From NCBI RefSeq assembly GCF_039522665.1, contig NZ_BAAADV010000007.1, positions 310,001 to 374,000 on the forward strand: a DNA stretch of 64,000 nt, given 5' to 3'. Made by a program: the position numbers and the translations under genes. Below the pieces are notes generated by a model. It saw nothing but the letters and a program-made list of their open reading frames with translations, did no database searches and was not told the origin of the DNA. Shown here piece after piece: positions 61,201-64,000 of this stretch (position 1 is the stretch's first letter; each line of letters opens with the position of its first letter). This DNA is from Natronoarchaeum mannanilyticum (GTDB taxonomy: Archaea > Halobacteriota > Halobacteria > Halobacteriales > Natronoarchaeaceae).

Positions 61201-61959
61201 ACCGTCAAGTCGCAAGATGACGATATTGAAGATGTAATCGACGAGACGACCGAGGCACAAGAGTGGGTCGAAGAGGTCATCGACGTCTGGAATCGTCGAC
61301 TTTCGACCCTTCAGCGTCTCGACGCGATACTGACGATTGGCAATGATCAGTTCGATTGGATCAATGAAGAAGCCCAAACCTCGATTGAGTCCCGTTCGTC
61401 CGCAGTGTCCTCGTTCGACGGTGAGTGGTGGACGACCGACGGATGGAGCACCTTCTCCGGTGAGCTGGTTCCCGATCTCGTCCCCGAACTCGAGCAGTCT
61501 TGGGAAACGTTCGTGGACGAACGCGGCCTACGTGAGCTGGTCGATCGTATCGAGGAGCACCCATGGGTTCTCCCGGCAACTGACCTCCCGGCTAGCGTCC
61601 ACATCGCCTTCGAGGGAGAGTACATCACGCCGATGCGCCATCTCCAGCAGTGGTACGAAACGGTCGAGAACGCGATCGCAACGCTGTCGGATGATGCAGA
61701 CACAGACGAGATCGTCGACGTGACGGACGACGTGGCTCAGTTAGAGCCACTCGCTGACGCTGTCGAGTGTAATCCGGTTGAGTTAGAGGCCCGGCTCGAC
61801 GAACTGTCGTCGATCGTCGGCGACCGAACGCCCGCCGACGTCGACCAGATCGGCATGGTTCCCGACGACCGACAGAAACTGAACCGTCGCTTGGAGCGAC
61901 TCGTTGAACAGCAAGACCTTGAGATCGAAGAGACAGACGAAGGGGTGATTATTCGATGA
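58213..61959 (+). CDS. brxC: BREX ATPase BrxC/PglY (first copy)
   Basis: The 1248-residue P-loop ATPase has YGYYGSGKSHLLTVLDGL as Walker A near 73-82 and KLVLLLDEVSLFIG as Walker B near 286. QLVATAQAKIEDVQ is the sensor strand. The long C-terminal region is helical. BrxC is essential in BREX, where it works with the methylase PglX and phosphatase-like PglZ to mark host DNA and block phage replication. It overlaps brxB as ATGA. A second BrxC lies two genes on, a trait of the type 5 BREX described from halobacteria. Confidence 0.85.
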   Translation: MVDTTWFEDLPEDFEESVRIDREEQSEDENRHREQAIKSYHVTADSQRFLEDFVNRLLGETEDMRTGSNYWLYGYYGSGKSHLLTVLDGLMDTEWLEEQYEDVWTNLVPEAASDSNFDELRNRWERIHSEYHIIPVSVNLLKYQGQKQRSFSEIVLRHAHQNPLLTGVDDDISTGLSSQLDVAYFEDWYQTTEAWPEREKRAASVVDGVTPIPSQYDWKTDRLWTDIQQYSALSDVTLPELFKEETGTRDGYTDLQPSDIDPEEVVSRLESLRETREKDLGEPVKLVLLLDEVSLFIGTDFERLTELQTLAENVDDIGDGNIQLVATAQAKIEDVQPKFAAHGADFSIVKDRFPHRYQLPSKHVGDIAERRLFQKSDPGEDAVHRILEDADIKPSESLVYNEIKQNTKPPLDAIDDEELVKFYPFLPYHAPLFLEVLFNLRREANDPAKSIFSGTARAILALMHGLLVDWIDNGEEDQIISLVDFFDLIEPELREILPQDMRVVEGGEETTGIADEVDDEDSEIQEFDLDVAKAVLLLQHVHEIVPMNEGNIAVAVMSDLNGQSWISMTNRVEESLDRLQKFIRPTQEESGPRYRFATQEERIIYEETEENESDPDWDDIIETLDEYLWERITQDLSLPESVPYSGSSDEFPVSYHFELGGTTFDTSIVSEGGLDIDVAIQGVRPDADPEQTDEDTLYWKIDTDGLQDLRKRLIEWWALRDAIATRDAPPAVERDLEQRAGAVRSKLTSAMTSGSYTVKDRTDIVGLSKAVQVAVNVTYPDDFHPMMLQVDESRLRELRELDSDAPLPAWARTIQVPSSNQNGEQGKQTIQRNVLSLTGRQLKNRDEGLNMNTVLNEIVEQKPFYDEARPALRAIIWGFCREGRLVPIDEDGTTLADEAVLNLDSRSTTRLKLLPRKPLGKLLEEGGFKETTETVADGLINLQDANQQIRSKLTGLREDVSLVVDTDVRADVVTGLLETFADDLTERIEDADDRLSTVKSQDDDIEDVIDETTEAQEWVEEVIDVWNRRLSTLQRLDAILTIGNDQFDWINEEAQTSIESRSSAVSSFDGEWWTTDGWSTFSGELVPDLVPELEQSWETFVDERGLRELVDRIEEHPWVLPATDLPASVHIAFEGEYITPMRHLQQWYETVENAIATLSDDADTDEIVDVTDDVAQLEPLADAVECNPVELEARLDELSSIVGDRTPADVDQIGMVPDDRQKLNRRLERLVEQQDLEIEETDEGVIIR

Positions 61960-62576
61960 GCCAAGGAAGTTCGTCGCCGTATCGTGAGTTCAAAGAGAAG
62001 CTACGTACGTTCGCGCAGGGGCAGCATGGGATCCGCAACCCATTCGTCATCGCTGCCGTCGATCCGGCGATCGAACACCAGACGGCTGACCGCCTCGAGA
62101 CCTGGGCGAGTGGTCGAATCGAACCACCAGAAATCCCTGACGAAGTCACCGTTCAGCCGATCTGGCTCGACGAGCTACTTCCGCAGACCGACGTGTACAA
62201 ACTCCTCGTCGATCTAGGCGAGCCCCTGGCCGATCTCGACGACGATACGTCGCCAGGGAAGCGTATCGAGGAGACGATGCAGGACCAGCTCGCCGAAGAG
62301 CTGGTTCAGCAGATGGTCGAACACGAACTCAGCAAAGAACAGCTGGAAACTCAGAGCCACGTGGTTCTGCTGCTCAACCTCGGCAGTCTGTATCCGTTCA
62401 CGCGCGCCTCGGAACTGCTCGACGAACTCGACCGCCGGAACGTCAAGTCCACGATCGGCATACCGTTCCCCGGTGACGTCGTCGGCGGCAAGTTGAGCTT
62501 CTTTGGCGGCGAATCGCGACACTACTACCCAGCACACCAGATTGACGAGCCTATTCAGGGGGTGCATCTCCAATGA
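61956..62576 (+). CDS. brxB: BREX protein BrxB (DUF1788)
   Basis: The 206-residue alpha/beta protein has NPFVIAAVDPAIEHQTADRL, SHVVLLLNLGSLYPFTRASE and IGIPFPGDVVGGKLSFFGGE, the DUF1788 pattern of a helicase-like fold without Walker motifs. It is a core BREX component of unknown biochemical action. It overlaps both flanking brxC genes by four bases (ATGA), so it is made in step with them. Confidence 0.82.
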   Translation: MSQGSSSPYREFKEKLRTFAQGQHGIRNPFVIAAVDPAIEHQTADRLETWASGRIEPPEIPDEVTVQPIWLDELLPQTDVYKLLVDLGEPLADLDDDTSPGKRIEETMQDQLAEELVQQMVEHELSKEQLETQSHVVLLLNLGSLYPFTRASELLDELDRRNVKSTIGIPFPGDVVGGKLSFFGGESRHYYPAHQIDEPIQGVHLQ

Positions 62577-64000
62577 CTATCGGCGACCTCTTCCACAGCG
62601 ATCCGACGCGACAACTCGAAGAAGTACAGAAGGTCAACGCCCGCGAACGGGCCGAGACTGACGTCAGAGAATTCTACGAAACAGACAGTGCCGAACGGGT
62701 CCTCAGGAAACTTGGCGACGTTATCCAGACACACCCTGGCGAAGCCGCACGCTTCCTATACATCCACGCAACGTTCGGTTCAGGGAAGACACACCTCCTG
62801 AAGCTCGTTGGCCTCATCACCGACGACGAATCCGAGTTCGCCTACTTGGGTGACCGGCTGGCCGAGCAATGGCCTGGCTTCGACGAGCTCCAGCGTTCCA
62901 TCACTGGATCTCACGTCGATCGGCTCAAGCCGGTCTTCCTCAACCTGCTCGACCGCGACGCGTCGAAAGAGCCGCCGTTGCCGTTCCTCATCTTCGAGGC
63001 GATCGGTCGCGAGCTCGGGTACCCGACGGACCCGAACTGGTTGCTCGAGTGGGCCTGGACGCTCGATATGGAGTACGACGGCGTCTGGGAGGCGCTTCAG
63101 GAGTTCGAACACGACGGGAAAACGTTCGACGACGTGCTCGAGGAACGCGCCTCGCTCCGTAGTTGGCTCTATGAAGCACTTCCTGCGATGGCCGAGACCA
63201 CAGGGACGGACCTCGATACCCACTCGGGCGTGAAAGCGTCTATCGAGACTGCCGAAGACGACGTCGAGCCCGAAGCGTTCGACCCCGAGGACCTCGTCTC
63301 GCGTGTCGAGACAGCGACCGAGGCCCTGAACGATGGGAGCAAGCAAACCGAGCTACTGCTGGGATTAGACGAGGTTGCGCTTTTCGTCGGTGACAGCCGC
63401 CACCGATACCGCGAGTTCGAGGAGACGATGGAAGCACTTCAGCGCGGACCGAATCCGGTCGTCGTCACAACCGGGCAGTATTCGCTCCCAGATACTCGTG
63501 AGAACCTCATCGGTGAACCACCAGAAGAGCATTGGACGCATCAACAGATTCCGCTCGAAGGAGCTGACACCGAGATCATCGTCCGAAAGCGGTGGCTCCA
63601 GAAGTCGGAACCTGAGGGAACGGAGCGCGTCGAGTCACTGGTGGCGTCGATGCCAGACCTCTCGCTCGAGACGTACTCATCGGTGACGAGCGCGGACCCG
63701 GACTCGACCGAGTCATACCCGTTCCGCGAGTACGACCTGTCGCTCCTGCGGGCCGTGATGCAGGAACTCATCACGCAGGGACGGTCGACGGACCGAGACT
63801 ACATCCAAGGTCGAGCGCTGCTCGTCCTAGTCAGGTCGCTGTTCACCAAGTTCGACTGGGCGTCGAAAGAGGCGGGTTCGCTCGTCACGTGGGACGTCCT
63901 GTTCGACCTGCTGGTCGAAGAGACGACGTATCTCCCACTGTGGGTTCAGGAGATGATCGATAACACCCTGGTGCCCACCTTCGATGGCGACGAGGGCGCC
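62573..64000 (+). CDS. brxC: BREX ATPase BrxC/PglY (second copy, truncated by window end)
   Basis: The frame is open at the right edge, so this is an N-terminal part of about 476 residues. It begins MTIGDLFHSDPTRQLEEVQK; IHATFGSGKTHLLKLVGL gives Walker A near 69 and LLLGLDEVALFVGDSRH the Walker B near 262; VVVTTGQYSLPDTRENLIGE follows. It is clearly different in sequence from the first copy, so the duplication is old. pglX, pglZ and helicase genes are expected beyond the window. Confidence 0.85.
   Translation, partial: MTIGDLFHSDPTRQLEEVQKVNARERAETDVREFYETDSAERVLRKLGDVIQTHPGEAARFLYIHATFGSGKTHLLKLVGLITDDESEFAYLGDRLAEQWPGFDELQRSITGSHVDRLKPVFLNLLDRDASKEPPLPFLIFEAIGRELGYPTDPNWLLEWAWTLDMEYDGVWEALQEFEHDGKTFDDVLEERASLRSWLYEALPAMAETTGTDLDTHSGVKASIETAEDDVEPEAFDPEDLVSRVETATEALNDGSKQTELLLGLDEVALFVGDSRHRYREFEETMEALQRGPNPVVVTTGQYSLPDTRENLIGEPPEEHWTHQQIPLEGADTEIIVRKRWLQKSEPEGTERVESLVASMPDLSLETYSSVTSADPDSTESYPFREYDLSLLRAVMQELITQGRSTDRDYIQGRALLVLVRSLFTKFDWASKEAGSLVTWDVLFDLLVEETTYLPLWVQEMIDNTLVPTFDGDEGA

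Overview
The window comes from a haloarchaeal chromosome or large replicon. The proteins are strongly acidic, the core genes are GC-rich with Asp/Glu-rich products, and there are recognisable haloarchaeal families: DpsA, ThiI, small CPxCG zinc-finger proteins, Tat-exported lipoproteins, winged-helix regulators and BREX genes with a duplicated brxC. Most starts are ATG or GTG, many gene pairs overlap by 1-8 bases (ATGA/GTGA), and some starts carry the GGTGAT type of ribosome binding site.

Region 1 (about 0.4-20.9 kb) is an integrated virus or virus-like plasmid. Left to right it holds a leftward set of small zinc-finger genes with a tRNA-like hairpin, a divergent operator and winged-helix repressor, a restriction-modification cassette (two paralogous PD-(D/E)XK nucleases and a beta-class DNA methyltransferase), further small regulators, an origin-like region with inverted repeats and 19-bp iterons, a 1233-residue primase-polymerase/helicase, a structural module, a viral TatA and a tyrosine integrase. 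The structural module resembles that of pleolipoviruses: a four-TM protein, a Tat-exported spike-like protein, further membrane-anchored proteins and a P-loop NTPase. Bases 1-356 hold the C-terminal end of another tyrosine recombinase.

Region 2 (20.9-38.0 kb) is ordinary host chromosome: peroxiredoxin, a DnaJ-domain protein, thiI, dpsA, a PRC-barrel protein, a sensor kinase, a cluster that looks like iron or peroxide handling (DyP-like, P19-like, polytopic membrane and beta-propeller proteins), a PLP enzyme, VOC and NAD(P)-binding proteins, DoxX and an amidohydrolase.

Region 3 (38.3-64 kb) is an accessory and defence island with lower GC. It opens with a tyrosine integrase, a large SF2 helicase with an unrecognised 500-residue C-terminus, a minimal recombinase pair and a degraded integrase tail. 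Next comes a leftward operon (unknown 510-residue protein, double-HxK phospholipase-D-fold protein, PD-(D/E)XK nuclease) facing a rightward AddB-like/AddA-like helicase-nuclease pair. A 1-kb AT-rich gap carries three diverged repeats at a 158-159-bp period, each containing a possible CxxC micropeptide. The window ends inside a translationally coupled BREX operon, brxA-brxC-brxB-brxC, which continues past the edge.

The two most unusual points are a TatA gene carried by the provirus together with a Tat-signal spike-like protein, and the divergent PLD/PDEXK plus AddAB-like module directly upstream of BREX, which I cannot match to a named defence system.
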